Assembly: GCF_013349955.1 (NCBI RefSeq)
Contig: NZ_JABVXC010000015.1
Span: 36,536 to 100,535 of the forward strand
DNA from: Onishia taeanensis
Lineage (GTDB): Bacteria > Pseudomonadota > Gammaproteobacteria > Pseudomonadales > Halomonadaceae
DNA length: 64,000 nt
Direction of reading: 5' to 3'
Part shown: positions 28,409-38,496 of the stretch, piece after piece
Layout: every line of letters starts with the position of its first letter
Position numbering within the stretch: the stretch's first letter is position 1
The notes under the pieces: model-generated
The model's database searches: none
Seen by the model: the letters and a program-made list of their open reading frames with translations, nothing else
What the model was told of the DNA's origin: nothing
Position numbers and translations under genes: made by a program

Positions 28409-30691
28409 ATGCTGAGCAAAGAACTCGAACTCACGCTGAATACGGCTTTTACCGTGGCGCGTTCCAAGCGTCATGAGTTCATGACCGTCGAACACCTGCT
28501 GTTGGCCTTGTTGGACAATGCCTCAGCGGCTGATGTGCTGCGTGCCTGCGGTGCCAATCTGGACAAGCTTCGCTCAGATCTGCAGGACTTCATCAATTCC
28601 ACCACGCCGCTGATTCCCGAGGACCAGAATGATCGGGAGACTCAGCCGACTCTGGGCTTCCAGCGCGTGCTGCAACGGGCCGTTTTTCATGTACAGTCCT
28701 CCGGCAAGAGCGAGGTCACCGGCGCCAATGTGCTGGTAGCGATCTTCTCCGAGCAGGAAAGTCAGGCGGTCTACTTCCTCAAGCAGCAGAACGTGGCACG
28801 GGTGGATGCCGTCAACTATATCGCCCACGGCATTTCCAAGGTGTCCGGGCACGGTCAGTCGCCGTCGTCTTCGCCGTCTCACGATGCCGAAGAGGCCGAA
28901 GAGGGTGTCAGCGATGGCAATACGCATCCGCTGACCGGGTATGCCACCAACCTCAACGAGCAGGCACGCCTGGGTAAGATCGATCCGCTGATCGGTCGTG
29001 ATCATGAGCTCGAGCGTGTGGTGCAGATTCTCGCCCGGCGGCGCAAGAACAACCCGCTGCTGGTGGGGGAAGCCGGGGTCGGCAAGACGGCCATCGCCGA
29101 AGGGCTTGCCAAGCGCATCGTCGAGGAAGACGTGCCCGACGTGATCGCCGATGCCGTGGTCTATTCGCTGGATATGGGCGCTTTGCTTGCCGGCACCAAG
29201 TACCGTGGCGATTTCGAGAAGCGCCTGAAGAGCCTGCTGGCTGAACTCAAGAAGCAGCCCAACTCCATTCTCTTCATTGACGAGATTCATACCGTGATCG
29301 GTGCCGGTGCGGCATCCGGCGGCGTCATGGACGCGTCCAACCTGCTCAAGCCGCTGCTCTCCTCTGGCGAGCTGCGCTGTATCGGCTCGACCACCTTCCA
29401 GGAGTTCCGCGGTATCTTCGAGAAGGATCGGGCCCTGGCTCGGCGCTTCCAGAAGGTCGATGTGCCGGCACCATCGGTCGAAGACACTATCCGCATTCTC
29501 AAGGGGCTGCGTGGCCGCTTCGAAGAGCATCACAAGCTCAAGTACACCGATGGGGCGCTTGAGAGTGCTTCGAGGCTGGCCGATCGTTACATCAACGATC
29601 GCCATCTCCCGGACAAGGCCATCGACGTGATCGATGAGGCCGGCGCCCATCAGCGGCTGCTGCCGCCGGAGGTGCGGGTCGACACCATCGACGTCGATCA
29701 GGTCGAGGCGGTAGTGGCCTCCATCGCTCGGATTCCGCCGAAGAGCGTCTCGAACTCTGATCGCAAGCTGCTCGAAAATCTCGAGCGTGACCTCAAGATG
29801 CTGGTGTTCGGTCAGGACGAGGCGATCACCGGCCTGGCGGCGGCCATCAAGTTGTCGCGTGCCGGTCTCAAGTCGCCGGACAAGCCGGTGGGCAGCTTCT
29901 TGTTCAGTGGTCCCACCGGGGTCGGCAAGACCGAGGTGGCCCGGCAGCTGTCCTCGCTGATGGGGGTGGAACTGGTGCGTTTCGACATGTCCGAGTACAT
30001 GGAGCGCCACACCGTATCGCGCTTGATCGGTGCACCGCCGGGATATGTCGGCTACGACCAGGGTGGCCTGCTGACTGAGGCGGTGACCAAACAGCCCCAC
30101 TGCGTGCTACTGCTCGACGAGATCGAGAAGGCGCACCCGGATGTCTTCAACCTGCTGCTGCAGGTCATGGACCACGGTCGCCTGACTGACAATAACGGCC
30201 GTGAGGCGGATTTCCGTCATGTGGTGCTGATCATGACCTCGAACGCCGGGGCCGAGCAGATCTCGCGTCGCTCCATCGGCTTCAACCCGCAGGATCATTC
30301 GACTGATGGCATGGAGGTGATCCGCAAGACCTTCTCGCCGGAGTTCCGTAACCGTCTGGATGGCATCATCCCGTTCAGCTCGCTGCCCGCCGAAGTGGTG
30401 CGCAACGTGGTTGACAAGTTCCTGGTCGAACTCCAGGCACAGCTCGACGAGAAGCGGGTTCAGCTCGACGTGGACGAGGATGCCCGTGCTTGGTTAGCCG
30501 AGCGTGGCTATGATCCGGAGATGGGGGCGCGGCCTATGGCTCGCCTGATTCAGGAGAAACTCAAGAAACCGCTGGCCGAGATGATTCTGTTTGGCAACCT
30601 GGCCGACCAAGGTGGGGTCGTACACGTCACGCTTGACGAGGCTAGCAATGAGTTGCATCTCGCCACCGAGGAAGAGCTGGCGGAGCCCTGA
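28409..30691 (+). CDS. clpA: ATP-dependent Clp protease ATPase subunit ClpA
   Basis: AAA+ unfoldase that feeds substrates, including ClpS-delivered N-degron proteins, into ClpP. The 760-residue product has the double Clp N-domain (1-150), an acidic/Ser linker near 150-170, D1 with Walker A GEAGVGKT (K226) and D2 with GPTGVGKT (K507), FIDEIHT and [13 protein letters not shown]. The IGF-type loop (RRSIGFN) is consistent with ClpP docking. AGAAGGGGA precedes the ATG at 28409; an in-frame upstream extension lacks similarity. clpP is not in the window. Confidence 0.96.
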   Translation: MLSKELELTLNTAFTVARSKRHEFMTVEHLLLALLDNASAADVLRACGANLDKLRSDLQDFINSTTPLIPEDQNDRETQPTLGFQRVLQRAVFHVQSSGKSEVTGANVLVAIFSEQESQAVYFLKQQNVARVDAVNYIAHGISKVSGHGQSPSSSPSHDAEEAEEGVSDGNTHPLTGYATNLNEQARLGKIDPLIGRDHELERVVQILARRRKNNPLLVGEAGVGKTAIAEGLAKRIVEEDVPDVIADAVVYSLDMGALLAGTKYRGDFEKRLKSLLAELKKQPNSILFIDEIHTVIGAGAASGGVMDASNLLKPLLSSGELRCIGSTTFQEFRGIFEKDRALARRFQKVDVPAPSVEDTIRILKGLRGRFEEHHKLKYTDGALESASRLADRYINDRHLPDKAIDVIDEAGAHQRLLPPEVRVDTIDVDQVEAVVASIARIPPKSVSNSDRKLLENLERDLKMLVFGQDEAITGLAAAIKLSRAGLKSPDKPVGSFLFSGPTGVGKTEVARQLSSLMGVELVRFDMSEYMERHTVSRLIGAPPGYVGYDQGGLLTEAVTKQPHCVLLLDEIEKAHPDVFNLLLQVMDHGRLTDNNGREADFRHVVLIMTSNAGAEQISRRSIGFNPQDHSTDGMEVIRKTFSPEFRNRLDGIIPFSSLPAEVVRNVVDKFLVELQAQLDEKRVQLDVDEDARAWLAERGYDPEMGARPMARLIQEKLKKPLAEMILFGNLADQGGVVHVTLDEASNELHLATEEELAEP

Positions 30692-30725
30692 TCAAGAGCC
30701 CTGGTGGTTCGAGGTAGGCGCAAGG

Positions 30726-30755
30726 CAATGGTTCAAGCGATAGCTTGAGCCATTG
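30726..30755 (+). terminator. clpA terminator
   Basis: CAATGGTTCAAGC/GCTTGAGCCATTG, 13 pairs with one G-T, loop GATA, followed by CTGAGGCTTTTT. Confidence 0.75.
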
Positions 30756-30815
30756 TCTGAGGCTTTTTCGACTGACACGGGCTTTGGCTGTCACGGACTT
30801 ATAACGGAGCTATAG

Positions 30816-30908
30816 ATCCGGCAACATATGACGTGGCAACCAATGGAATAGCCACCGCTGACATAACCACCACCGACCGGCGCCCTGTCCATTGACGGGG
30901 CGTCTTTT
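30816..30908 (+). ncRNA. Candidate small RNA between clpA and infA
   Basis: After the clpA terminator comes a sigma70-like TATAGA, then a short hairpin GTGGC/GCCAC (30833-30855) and a second strong terminator-type hairpin CGCCCTGTC/GACGGGGCG followed by TCTTTTT (30881-30908). A further nine-base outer arm CCGACCGGC/GCCGGTCGG encloses it. An independent transcript of about 90 nt would explain a second terminator here, but it could simply be a back-up terminator. No match to a known RNA family is claimed. Confidence 0.25.
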
Positions 30909-30953
30909 TGGGCCGGTCGGTTGGCGAAAGGCGTCCGAGCGTGCCCGGGATGC

Positions 30954-31172
30954 TTAACGCGAGCGGTAGACGATGCGGCCCTTGGACAGGTCGTAGGGAG
31001 TCAGCTCGACCTTGACCTTGTCGCCGGTAAGAATACGGATGTAGTTCTTGCGCATCTTGCCCGAGATATGGGCGGTGACTACGTGACCGTTCTCCAGCTC
31101 GACGCGGAACATGGTATTGGGCAGCGTATCGACGATGACGCCTTCCATTTCGATATGGTCTTCACGAGCCAT
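30954..31172 (-). CDS. infA: Translation initiation factor IF-1
   Basis: The 72-residue S1/OB-fold factor that binds the 30S A site during initiation. Sequence is almost the textbook protein: [50 protein letters not shown] and the ending [19 protein letters not shown] lies ahead of the ATG. Its place between clpA and the aat/bpt genes is conserved in many gammaproteobacteria. It is transcribed leftwards, probably with bpt and aat upstream but 190 bp from bpt, leaving room for its own promoter. Confidence 0.98.
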   Translation of the reverse strand: MAREDHIEMEGVIVDTLPNTMFRVELENGHVVTAHISGKMRKNYIRILTGDKVKVELTPYDLSKGRIVYRSR

Positions 31173-31362
31173 ATAGGCATTTCCTCATGATGGTTTTTTG
31201 CAAAGCGATGTGTCGACGATGACAGTGCCGGTAGCATCGCGGCCGGAACGGCCGGGACTGGGACGGCAACGTCTGTCACCGATCATCAATATAGCGCGGT
31301 ATTGTGCCGTATGCCGGACGTCAAGGCAAAACATGCTAGTGGCAACGGCGAAGGGTGAGGCA

Positions 31363-32103
31363 TCATATCGTCGGAATCGAGCGTCGCCAGTGGCTGCCAT
31401 CAAGGTATTCCAGCGGCTGAAAGTAGCGCTTGTAGTCCATTTTCCTGCATTCCCGAATCCAATAGCCCAGGTAAACGTGGGGTAGGCCTTCGGCGCGGGC
31501 GCATTCGATCAGGCTCAGCACCGCAAAGGTGCCAAGCGAGCGGCGATCGAGGGTTGGGGAAGGGTCGAAGAAGGTATAGATTGCCGACAGGCCATGCCCT
31601 AACCGGTCGATGGCGGTGACGGCCACCAGTCGGCCGTCGAGGCGAAACTCCAGCAGGCGCGCATAGGCATGGTCCAGCGTCAGGAAAGTGCGGTACTGAT
31701 CGTGACTCGGCGGGAACATGTCGCCATCGGCATGGCGGGTGCGTACGTAGCGGGCATAGAGCTCATAGTGCTCCGGGTCGTAGCTGGCGCTACGCTCCTG
31801 CATGGTTAGATCGGCATTGCGGTTGATGATCTTGCGTTGGCTGCGGCTGGGAGCGAACTCGGCGACCGGAATGCGTACCGATACACAGGCGCGACAGCCT
31901 TCGCAATGAGGCCGATAGAGATGCCTGCCGCTGCGGCGGAAACCGAGCAGCGTCAGGGCGTCGTAAACACTCTGACCGGGAGATTCCTGGGGATCCAGAA
32001 AGAGGGTGGTCGCCTCATGCTCCTCCAGGTAGCTGCAAGCATGGGGAACCGTCAGGAAGAAGCGCAGGTCTCGAACCGGGTGTTGTGGCGCGCGACTACT
32101 CAC
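31363..32103 (-). CDS. bpt: Aspartate/glutamate leucyltransferase
   Basis: Transfers leucine from Leu-tRNA to proteins with N-terminal Asp or Glu, making them ClpS substrates. The 246-residue product has the ATE-family N-terminal YLPHCEGCRACVSVRIPV (four cysteines or nearby), the FFLTVPHACSYLEEHEATTLF opening and the C-terminal YLGYWIRECRKMDYKRYFQPLE. I start at the GTG at 32103 with GGGGG nine bases upstream; a TTG two codons earlier is possible. Followed by infA and preceded at 27 bp by aat, so the two transferases are co-transcribed. Confidence 0.93.
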   Translation of the reverse strand: MSSRAPQHPVRDLRFFLTVPHACSYLEEHEATTLFLDPQESPGQSVYDALTLLGFRRSGRHLYRPHCEGCRACVSVRIPVAEFAPSRSQRKIINRNADLTMQERSASYDPEHYELYARYVRTRHADGDMFPPSHDQYRTFLTLDHAYARLLEFRLDGRLVAVTAIDRLGHGLSAIYTFFDPSPTLDRRSLGTFAVLSLIECARAEGLPHVYLGYWIRECRKMDYKRYFQPLEYLDGSHWRRSIPTI

Positions 32104-32130
32104 GTTCAACGGCCCCCTTCGCCAATGGTG

Positions 32131-32820
32131 TCATCCTCGGGGGCCTCGCGGCGCGATGTCAGTTTGCCCCTGAATGTATAGATCAAGATAGTTGATGAAC
32201 GCCTGGCGAGCGATCTCACGGGCGCCCATGCTGGCAAGATGCGAGGTGTGCATCTGACAGTCGATCAGGCCACCCCCCAGTGCCTGCAGGTGACGGGCCA
32301 GGTGGACCAGGGCAACCTTGGAGGCATCCGGCACACGGCTGAACATCGACTCACCGAAAAATACCCGGCCCATGCCGATACCGTAGAGACCGCCGACTAG
32401 GCAGTCGTCGCGCCAGACCTCGATCGACTGTGCATAGCCCAGCGAATGCAGAGCGACATAGGCCTCACGCATGTCATCGCTGATCCAGGTGCCCTCATCA
32501 GCCGATCGGGTGGCGGCGCAGGCCTCGATGACGGCCGGAAACGCCGTGTTCCAGGTCACCTTGAAGCCCGCGTTGCGCAATCGCTTGGCCAGGCTGCGGC
32601 GAATGCGAATATCGCCTGGGAACAGCACCATACGCGGGCTGGGGCTCCACCACAGGATCGGCTGATGTTCGCTGAACCAGGGGAAGATGCCGCGCCGGTA
32701 GGCCGCGATCAGCCAGTCGGGCGTCAGCTCGCCACCCGCCGCTAGCAGGCCATTCGGCTCGTCGAGTGCCTGATGGAGCGGCGGGAATTGCACGGGAGAA
32801 GTGGGCAACCAGGGCAGCAT
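32131..32820 (-). CDS. aat: Leucyl/phenylalanyl-tRNA--protein transferase
   Basis: Adds Leu or Phe to proteins with N-terminal Lys or Arg. The 229-residue product shows the family motifs: FPPLHQALDEPNGLLAAGG, YRRGIFPWFSE, PILWWSPSPR, and further on WISDDMREAY, GGLYGIGMGRVFFGESMFS, LIDCQMHTSHLASMG. Together with Bpt, ClpS and ClpA this window contains the whole bacterial N-degron recognition set except ClpP. It is divergent from ftsK across 220 bp. Confidence 0.95.
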   Translation of the reverse strand: MLPWLPTSPVQFPPLHQALDEPNGLLAAGGELTPDWLIAAYRRGIFPWFSEHQPILWWSPSPRMVLFPGDIRIRRSLAKRLRNAGFKVTWNTAFPAVIEACAATRSADEGTWISDDMREAYVALHSLGYAQSIEVWRDDCLVGGLYGIGMGRVFFGESMFSRVPDASKVALVHLARHLQALGGGLIDCQMHTSHLASMGAREIARQAFINYLDLYIQGQTDIAPRGPRG

Positions 32821-33042
32821 GGCAGAAGCGGGTTCGTTGGTTAGCGGGGAGAAGAGGTGTAAAGCCCAGTGTGACGGGCTTCGCAGTCCGCCTCAAGCGT
32901 GGAGTGGCCCTGATTGGCCGGTGTCATGCGGTGATGGGGGAAGAGTGGCATGGCCCCTGTGCCCTGGCCCCAAGGCTCGGTATCATGCTGGTCGATGTAG
33001 GACACACGAAGACGCCACAGACGGCGCAAGGGGAATGGCGAC

Positions 33043-36000
33043 TTGAGTGTCAAGAACAAGGCGAGTAGCCGCCGCGAGGCGGCGGCCGGCGCCAAGGAGA
33101 GGGCGCGCCGCTTCGGGGTGCGACTGCAAGGAGCTGCCCGCGAGGGCGTGGTAATTCTGCTGCTGGCGGCCTGCGTTTTCCTGCTGCTGGCAATGTTCAG
33201 CTATCAGGCCTCGGACCCTGGCTGGTCACACAGCGGTCCGGATGTGACGGTGAACAACTGGATGGGCCCGGTAGGTGCCTGGCTTGCCGACGTGCTGTAT
33301 TCGTTGTTCGGCGCCAGTGCTCTGTGGTGGCCGGGCATGCTGGGCTTTGCCGGCTGGCGGATGAGCCGGGTGCGTCAGGTGCACCTGCAGTGGGATACGC
33401 TGGGGCTTGCCGTGCGAACCGGCGGACTCTTCCTGCTGATGTTGGGCACCACCACTCTCGGGGCGCTGCACTTCTTCAATCCCGAAAGCGGCTTGCCCTA
33501 TGCCGCTGGCGGTATCGTCGGCGAAGAGATGGTGCGCAGCCTGACGCCGCTGGTCGGTAGCCACGGCACCACACTGCTGTCACTGGTCGCGCTGCTGTGC
33601 GGTTTCCCGCCTTTCTCCGGGATCTCCTGGTTACGGGTGATGGACGAGTCCGGCCATCTGGTGCAGCGCGTGATTGGCTGGTGCCGTGATCGGTCGCTGC
33701 GTGCGCGCGAAGAAGTCGACGCCCAGCAGGCGGCTGTCGAGCCTGAGCCCGTGGAAGTCAGCGACGAAGACCATGAGGCATCACCGGGGCCTAGCTGGTG
33801 GCAGCGGCTGTGGCCCTGGAGCCGTCGTTATAGCGACGACGCAATGCCGGCCGAGGAAGCTGGGCTTCGCGAGCCGCAGTGGAATCCTGATCAGGGCACC
33901 GATATTCCCTGGGAGGTGCCCGAGCGCACGCCTTCGGCCAAACAGCCAGGTGCCGCTTACAGTGAGCAGCTGGCCCCGAAGGGTGCCCATGAGAAGGCAT
34001 CACCGGAGGCTACGCCCGCCGAGGCTAATCCTACTGATCCCAGGCCCGCCCCCGAGGCCATGAAGGCGCCCCCGCTGCGGGCAGAGACGATTCCCGAGCC
34101 GGTGTTGCCGGAAGACGACGAGCCGCCCTGGACCGGCATGTCGTTGCGGGCCGAACGCGATATGCCTGCCCAGACCTCGGAAACGCCGCCTGAGCCGGCT
34201 CAAACACGGGCATCAGAACCGGTTTCAGAGGCGCCGTCGGAGCCAGTTTCAGAAACGCCGGCAGTGTCTAGGCCCGTTGATGAGGCAGCGGATCAGGATG
34301 AACGCCCCACGCCGGCCATGGCGTCTTCAGGGTCTTCGCCGCAGTCCGTGGCTCGTCATGCCCGCCGTGAGCCGATGATCAGCTGGCAGGATGCAGACTG
34401 GGACGATGACAAACCGCCTCACAGGGGTAAAGAGCGTCCGGTAGAGAGCAACAGCGAGCATGAGGAAGTGAGTAGGGACGAGAGTGAGCGCCGCAGTGAG
34501 GCTCCCGAAGTGGCGTCATCCCCCGCTCCCGTGCCGCCTCCAGTTGGGCAGCCTGCGGCGTCTGTCACATCGCCTTCTAGCTCGCCCCTGGAGCAACGAG
34601 ACGAGACGGCGCACGAGCAGGCGAGACAAGCAGAGTCGGCTCAAGAAAGCTCCGTGCAGTCGAAGTCTGGCCAAGAAAGCCTTGCTCGAGATAGCGCCAG
34701 TCAATCGCCAGGTTCTGCCGCCGAGCCTCGTATCGCTAGCGCCGAGCAGGCCCGCGCGGCGGCGGATCATCCCGACGAGCCCGCGCTTTGGACCGTCGAG
34801 CACCTGCAGAACCAGCGCTCGTCAATGGATGACCTACCGGATATCGATGGGGAACTGCCCTCGCTTCGGCTGCTGACACCGGCCGAAGCCCATCAGCCCA
34901 ACTACACCGAGGAGCAGCTTGCCGAGATGGCCGAGCTGCTCGAGGTCCGTTTGCGAGAGTATGGCGTCAAGGCTGAGGTGGTGCACACCTGGCCGGGGCC
35001 TGTCATCACGCGCTTCGAGATCAAGCCTGCCGCCGGGGTGAAAGTCTCCAAGATCAGCAATCTGGCCAAGGACCTGGCGCGCTCGCTGATGGTCAAGAGC
35101 GTGCGGGTGGTCGAGATCATCCCTGGGCGTCCCACCGTAGGCATCGAGATTCCCAACCCGCACCGGGCCATGATCCGCCTGCGCGAGGTCATCGACTCCG
35201 ACAGCTACCAGGACGCCAATTCGCCGTTGACCATGGCCTTGGGTCAGGACATTGGCGGGGCACCGGTAGTGGCCAATCTTGGCAAGATGCCGCACCTGCT
35301 GGTGGCCGGTACCACCGGCTCGGGCAAGTCGGTGGGCGTCAACGCCATGCTGATCTCGATGCTGCTCAAGGCCACGCCCGATGAAGTGCGCATGATCATG
35401 GTCGACCCCAAGATGCTGGAGCTGTCGGTCTATGACGGCATCCCGCATCTACTGGCGCCGGTGGTCACCGACATGAAGGAGGCCGCCAACGCCTTACGCT
35501 GGTGCGTGGCCGAAATGGAACGCCGCTACAAACTGATGGCGGCCATGGGGGTGCGCAATATCGCCGGCTTCAACGCCAAGCTCGATGAGGCCGAACGGGC
35601 CGGCGCTCAGGTCGCCGACCCGCTATGGGAGCCGCAGCCCTGGCAGATGCATGAATCGCCGCCGGTGCTCGAGAAGCTGCCCTACATCGTGGTGGTCATC
35701 GACGAATTTGCCGACATGTTCATGATCGTCGGCAAGAAGGTCGAGGAGCTGATCGCGCGGCTGGCCCAGAAGGCACGTGCCGCCGGCATCCATCTGATTC
35801 TCGCCACCCAGCGTCCTTCGGTGGATGTGGTGACCGGCCTGATCAAGGCCAATATTCCGACCCGCATGGCTTTCCAGGTGTCCTCGCGGATCGACTCGCG
35901 GACCATCCTCGACCAGGGGGGGGCCGAAAACCTGCTTGGCCACGGCGACATGCTCTACCTGCCCGCCGGCGCAGGCCTACCGATGCGCGTGCACGGCGCC

Positions 36001-36354
36001 TTCGTCGACGACGACGAGGTACACCGAGTAGCCGAGGATTGGAAACGGCGCGGCGAGCCCGAGTACATCGACGAAATTCTCTCCGGCGGCGTATCGGCAG
36101 ACGCCCTGACCGGCCTCGAGGGCGATGGTGGCAGCGGCGATGATGACGCCGAGCAGGATGCTCTTTACGACGAGGCGGTGATGTTCGTCACCGAGTCCCG
36201 CCGCGCCTCGATCTCGGCCGTGCAGCGCCGCTTCAAGATCGGCTATAACCGTGCGGCGCGCCTGGTAGAGACCATGGAGGGCGCAGGTGTGGTATCGACC
36301 ATGGGCACCAACGGCTCCCGTGAAGTGCTGGCGCCGCCGCCGGTGGGCAACTGA
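33043..36354 (+). CDS. ftsK: DNA translocase FtsK
   Basis: Septal DNA pump coordinating chromosome segregation with division. 1103 residues: N-terminal membrane domain with about four segments (30-200), a long Pro/Glu/Ser-rich linker (about 220-590), and the RecA-like motor with Walker A GTTGSGKS near 754-762 and Walker [12 protein letters not shown] near 882. The C-terminal winged-helix gamma domain (about 1040-1097, [21 protein letters not shown]) reads KOPS sequences. The start is TTG with AAGGGGA eight bases before; no in-frame ATG or GTG is near. Followed by lolA, as in many gammaproteobacteria. Confidence 0.96.
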   Translation: MSVKNKASSRREAAAGAKERARRFGVRLQGAAREGVVILLLAACVFLLLAMFSYQASDPGWSHSGPDVTVNNWMGPVGAWLADVLYSLFGASALWWPGMLGFAGWRMSRVRQVHLQWDTLGLAVRTGGLFLLMLGTTTLGALHFFNPESGLPYAAGGIVGEEMVRSLTPLVGSHGTTLLSLVALLCGFPPFSGISWLRVMDESGHLVQRVIGWCRDRSLRAREEVDAQQAAVEPEPVEVSDEDHEASPGPSWWQRLWPWSRRYSDDAMPAEEAGLREPQWNPDQGTDIPWEVPERTPSAKQPGAAYSEQLAPKGAHEKASPEATPAEANPTDPRPAPEAMKAPPLRAETIPEPVLPEDDEPPWTGMSLRAERDMPAQTSETPPEPAQTRASEPVSEAPSEPVSETPAVSRPVDEAADQDERPTPAMASSGSSPQSVARHARREPMISWQDADWDDDKPPHRGKERPVESNSEHEEVSRDESERRSEAPEVASSPAPVPPPVGQPAASVTSPSSSPLEQRDETAHEQARQAESAQESSVQSKSGQESLARDSASQSPGSAAEPRIASAEQARAAADHPDEPALWTVEHLQNQRSSMDDLPDIDGELPSLRLLTPAEAHQPNYTEEQLAEMAELLEVRLREYGVKAEVVHTWPGPVITRFEIKPAAGVKVSKISNLAKDLARSLMVKSVRVVEIIPGRPTVGIEIPNPHRAMIRLREVIDSDSYQDANSPLTMALGQDIGGAPVVANLGKMPHLLVAGTTGSGKSVGVNAMLISMLLKATPDEVRMIMVDPKMLELSVYDGIPHLLAPVVTDMKEAANALRWCVAEMERRYKLMAAMGVRNIAGFNAKLDEAERAGAQVADPLWEPQPWQMHESPPVLEKLPYIVVVIDEFADMFMIVGKKVEELIARLAQKARAAGIHLILATQRPSVDVVTGLIKANIPTRMAFQVSSRIDSRTILDQGGAENLLGHGDMLYLPAGAGLPMRVHGAFVDDDEVHRVAEDWKRRGEPEYIDEILSGGVSADALTGLEGDGGSGDDDAEQDALYDEAVMFVTESRRASISAVQRRFKIGYNRAARLVETMEGAGVVSTMGTNGSREVLAPPPVGN

Positions 36355-36395
36355 CGCCTTATCGTGATTCGGCCAACCGTGCAGCAAACAAGCAA

Positions 36396-36427
36396 GACGC
36401 CTTGTCGGGGCAACCCGGCAAGGCGTC
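36396..36427. terminator. Hairpin between ftsK and lolA
   Basis: GACGCCTTG/CAAGGCGTC, perfect nine-base arms around a GC-rich loop that can extend the stem. No T-run follows, so termination is doubtful; it may act in processing. Confidence 0.4.
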
Positions 36428-36478
36428 ACCGGTCTCAGTAGTGCACCCTCGCTGGATGCACGCGGAGACGGGATACAT

Positions 36479-36497
36479 TTGCCGGCGATTGCCGGCC
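36479..36497. repeat. 19-bp hairpin element, copy 2 (before lolA)
   Basis: Identical to 28360-28378: TTGCCGGCGATTGCCGGCC. It ends next to the AAGGAG ribosome binding site of lolA, so an RNA hairpin here would sit at the translation start. Confidence 0.75.
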
Positions 36498-36508
36498 AAG
36501 GAGACGCC

Positions 36509-37135
36509 ATGACACCGACACGCCTAGCTACCTTCGGCTTCGCCCTGATGATGCCGCTTACGGCATTGGCCGATGAAGGCGCCGAGCGCTTGACGCAACT
36601 GCTGGAGCCGATTGATACCTATCGGGCCGATTTTGAGCAGCAGATCCTCGACGGCAGCGGCCAGCGCCTGCAGCAAGCCAGTGGCCGCATGTGGCTATCG
36701 CGTCCCGGCCGCTTCCACTGGGAGGTCGAGTCACCCTACCGCCAAGTGGTGGTCTCGGACGGTGAAGATATCTATCTGCATGACCCGGACCTGGAGCAGG
36801 TCACCGTGCAGCCGCTGGATACCCGGGTTACCCATACCCCGGCCCTGTTGCTCTCGGGCAGCGCCGATGAGCTCACCAAGAACTATGACGTCGAACGTCG
36901 CCAGCAGGGCACCGCGGAAACCTTCACCCTGGACCCACGCAGCCCCGATACGCTCTTCGAAGAGCTTCAGCTGACCTTCTACGCCGAGAAACTCGGCATG
37001 CTGCAGATGACCGACAGCACCGGTCAGCGCACCGCGATCGCCTTCGATAACGTCGAGCAGAATGCCCCCATCGATGATTCGCTCTTCACCTTCGAGATTC
37101 CCGATGGCGTCGATGTGATTCGCGAGACGCAGTAA
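36509..37135 (+). CDS. lolA: Outer-membrane lipoprotein carrier protein LolA
   Basis: Periplasmic chaperone that ferries lipoproteins from the LolCDE complex to LolB. 208 residues with a Sec signal peptide (LATFGFALMMPLTALA-DE). Family features: LEPIDTYRADFEQQILDGSGQRLQ, SGRMWLSRPGRFHWEVESPYRQVVVSDG and DGEDIYLHDPDLEQV. AAGGAG precedes the ATG at 36509; an upstream in-frame start would spoil the signal peptide. It probably belongs with ftsK, 154 bp upstream, though a hairpin element intervenes. It converges on an MFS gene. Confidence 0.94.
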   Translation: MTPTRLATFGFALMMPLTALADEGAERLTQLLEPIDTYRADFEQQILDGSGQRLQQASGRMWLSRPGRFHWEVESPYRQVVVSDGEDIYLHDPDLEQVTVQPLDTRVTHTPALLLSGSADELTKNYDVERRQQGTAETFTLDPRSPDTLFEELQLTFYAEKLGMLQMTDSTGQRTAIAFDNVEQNAPIDDSLFTFEIPDGVDVIRETQ

Positions 37136-37169
37136 GCGCCGACGAACAGCGAATGCCGCCGACCATATT

Positions 37170-37195
37170 GCCCCCGGAGTGCCTGCTCCGGGGGC
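37170..37195. terminator. Hairpin between lolA and MFS gene
   Basis: GCCCCCGGAG/CTCCGGGGGC, ten perfect pairs with a six-base loop, between two converging genes. No clear T-run on either side. Confidence 0.6.
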
Positions 37196-37215
37196 GATGT
37201 CGTTTAGGGCGGGGG

Positions 37216-38370
37216 TCAGGTTGGCTCTTGGGTGCCGGTCGCCTGTCGCCAAAGCCGGATGGCCACCAGCAGGCAGCCGACGAACAGCGCCAGACCGAAG
37301 GTGGACAGGGCGCCTTCTTGACCGAGGCGCTCCATCAAGCCGCCGGTAATGACGACCGGCACGCTGAAGCCTATGTAGGCCATCAGGAAGAAGCCGGCGC
37401 TGGCGCGGTCGGGGCGGTCGTCGGCGGTCTCGAGTACGCCGCTCAGGCCACCTAGATAGATGAACCCGTAGCAAGCGCTGCTGGCGCCCAGCGCCCCCAG
37501 CAGCACGGCAAGTAGATTGCCTTCGAGGGCGCCCCAGGCGATCAGCGCATAGGTTGGCGGCAGAATGGTCAGGCCCAGGCGGACCGAGGTCGCTGGTGCC
37601 AGGAGGCGGGCGAGGGGCTGAAAGAGGACACCGCCGCTGCAGATGCCGAGCGTCACGAAGCCGGACCAGGCCGAGAGAGCGTGCCGCTCCAGCACGCCGG
37701 GCAACAGCGCGATCACCAGCCCGACGGTGGCCCAGGCTAGCAGGATCGCCGCACCGAAGGCGGCGGAGCCGTCCGGATAGGCCGGCAAGCGTATTCGCAC
37801 CGCCTCGGAGGTTTTGCGGGTGTCGTCATTGAGGCGCCAAAGGCCGGCCAGAGCCAGCGAGGCCGCGATCAGATAGCCCCACAGGCTGGGCGGCGTCAGG
37901 CTGGGCTCGCGCAGCAGGCAGAGGCTGGTCAGGGCGGCGCCCAGGCCGAAGCCCAGCGAGGTGCTGGCGGTCACCCAGACCGTGGCCCTGCGACTGTCGC
38001 CGGGAGGTATCAGCGCCTGCATGAAGCCGGGCGCCGAGGCCGCCGTCAGTGCGGTGGCTATGCCCATCAGCAGCCGGGCCAGGCCCAAGGTGGTTATGCC
38101 GGGAGCGATCAGCGTCAACAGGGTGGCGGCGATACACAGGGCCAGTGCGACGGCGATCAGGGCGCGTCGACCGAATCGCTCCGGCAGGCCGCCGCCGAGC
38201 AGTAGCACCGGCAGAATGCCGAGCACATAGCAGGCGAAGGCGACGCCGGTGGCGGTTGCGCCAAGCCCATCGTGGGTGGCCAGGGCGTCGTAGTAGGGAG
38301 CCTGGAGATTGACGGCGGTAGTGATCAGGCAGAGGGCGGCGGCCAGTCGCAGTCCCGGAAGCGTCGACAT
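37216..38370 (-). CDS. MFS transporter, divergent from a MocR regulator
   Basis: A 384-residue transporter with about 12 membrane segments; the motif-A-like LPERFGRRALIAVALAL follows TM2. The opening AAALCLITTAVNLQAPYYDALA resembles YfcJ/Bcr-type exporters, but the substrate is unknown. It is divergent from the MocR-type regulator gene across 126 bp; such pairs usually mean that the regulator controls the transporter, here possibly for a vitamin-B6-related or amino compound (inference only). Confidence 0.82.
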   Translation of the reverse strand: MSTLPGLRLAAALCLITTAVNLQAPYYDALATHDGLGATATGVAFACYVLGILPVLLLGGGLPERFGRRALIAVALALCIAATLLTLIAPGITTLGLARLLMGIATALTAASAPGFMQALIPPGDSRRATVWVTASTSLGFGLGAALTSLCLLREPSLTPPSLWGYLIAASLALAGLWRLNDDTRKTSEAVRIRLPAYPDGSAAFGAAILLAWATVGLVIALLPGVLERHALSAWSGFVTLGICSGGVLFQPLARLLAPATSVRLGLTILPPTYALIAWGALEGNLLAVLLGALGASSACYGFIYLGGLSGVLETADDRPDRASAGFFLMAYIGFSVPVVITGGLMERLGQEGALSTFGLALFVGCLLVAIRLWRQATGTQEPT

Positions 38371-38496
38371 GGGAGTCCTTGAGCGGATGGGTGAGCCCTC
38401 AGCCTCTCACCGTGCTCGCCACGCTATAAGGTACACTGGCGATGGGTTTCGCGGTAACGGTAGGAACATGACGCTGATGGGCATCGGAGGGCTCTC

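Noticed and set aside
28574..30100. 508-codon open frame on the minus strand inside clpA
   Set aside because: Shadow of clpA codon usage on the opposite strand; no family similarity.
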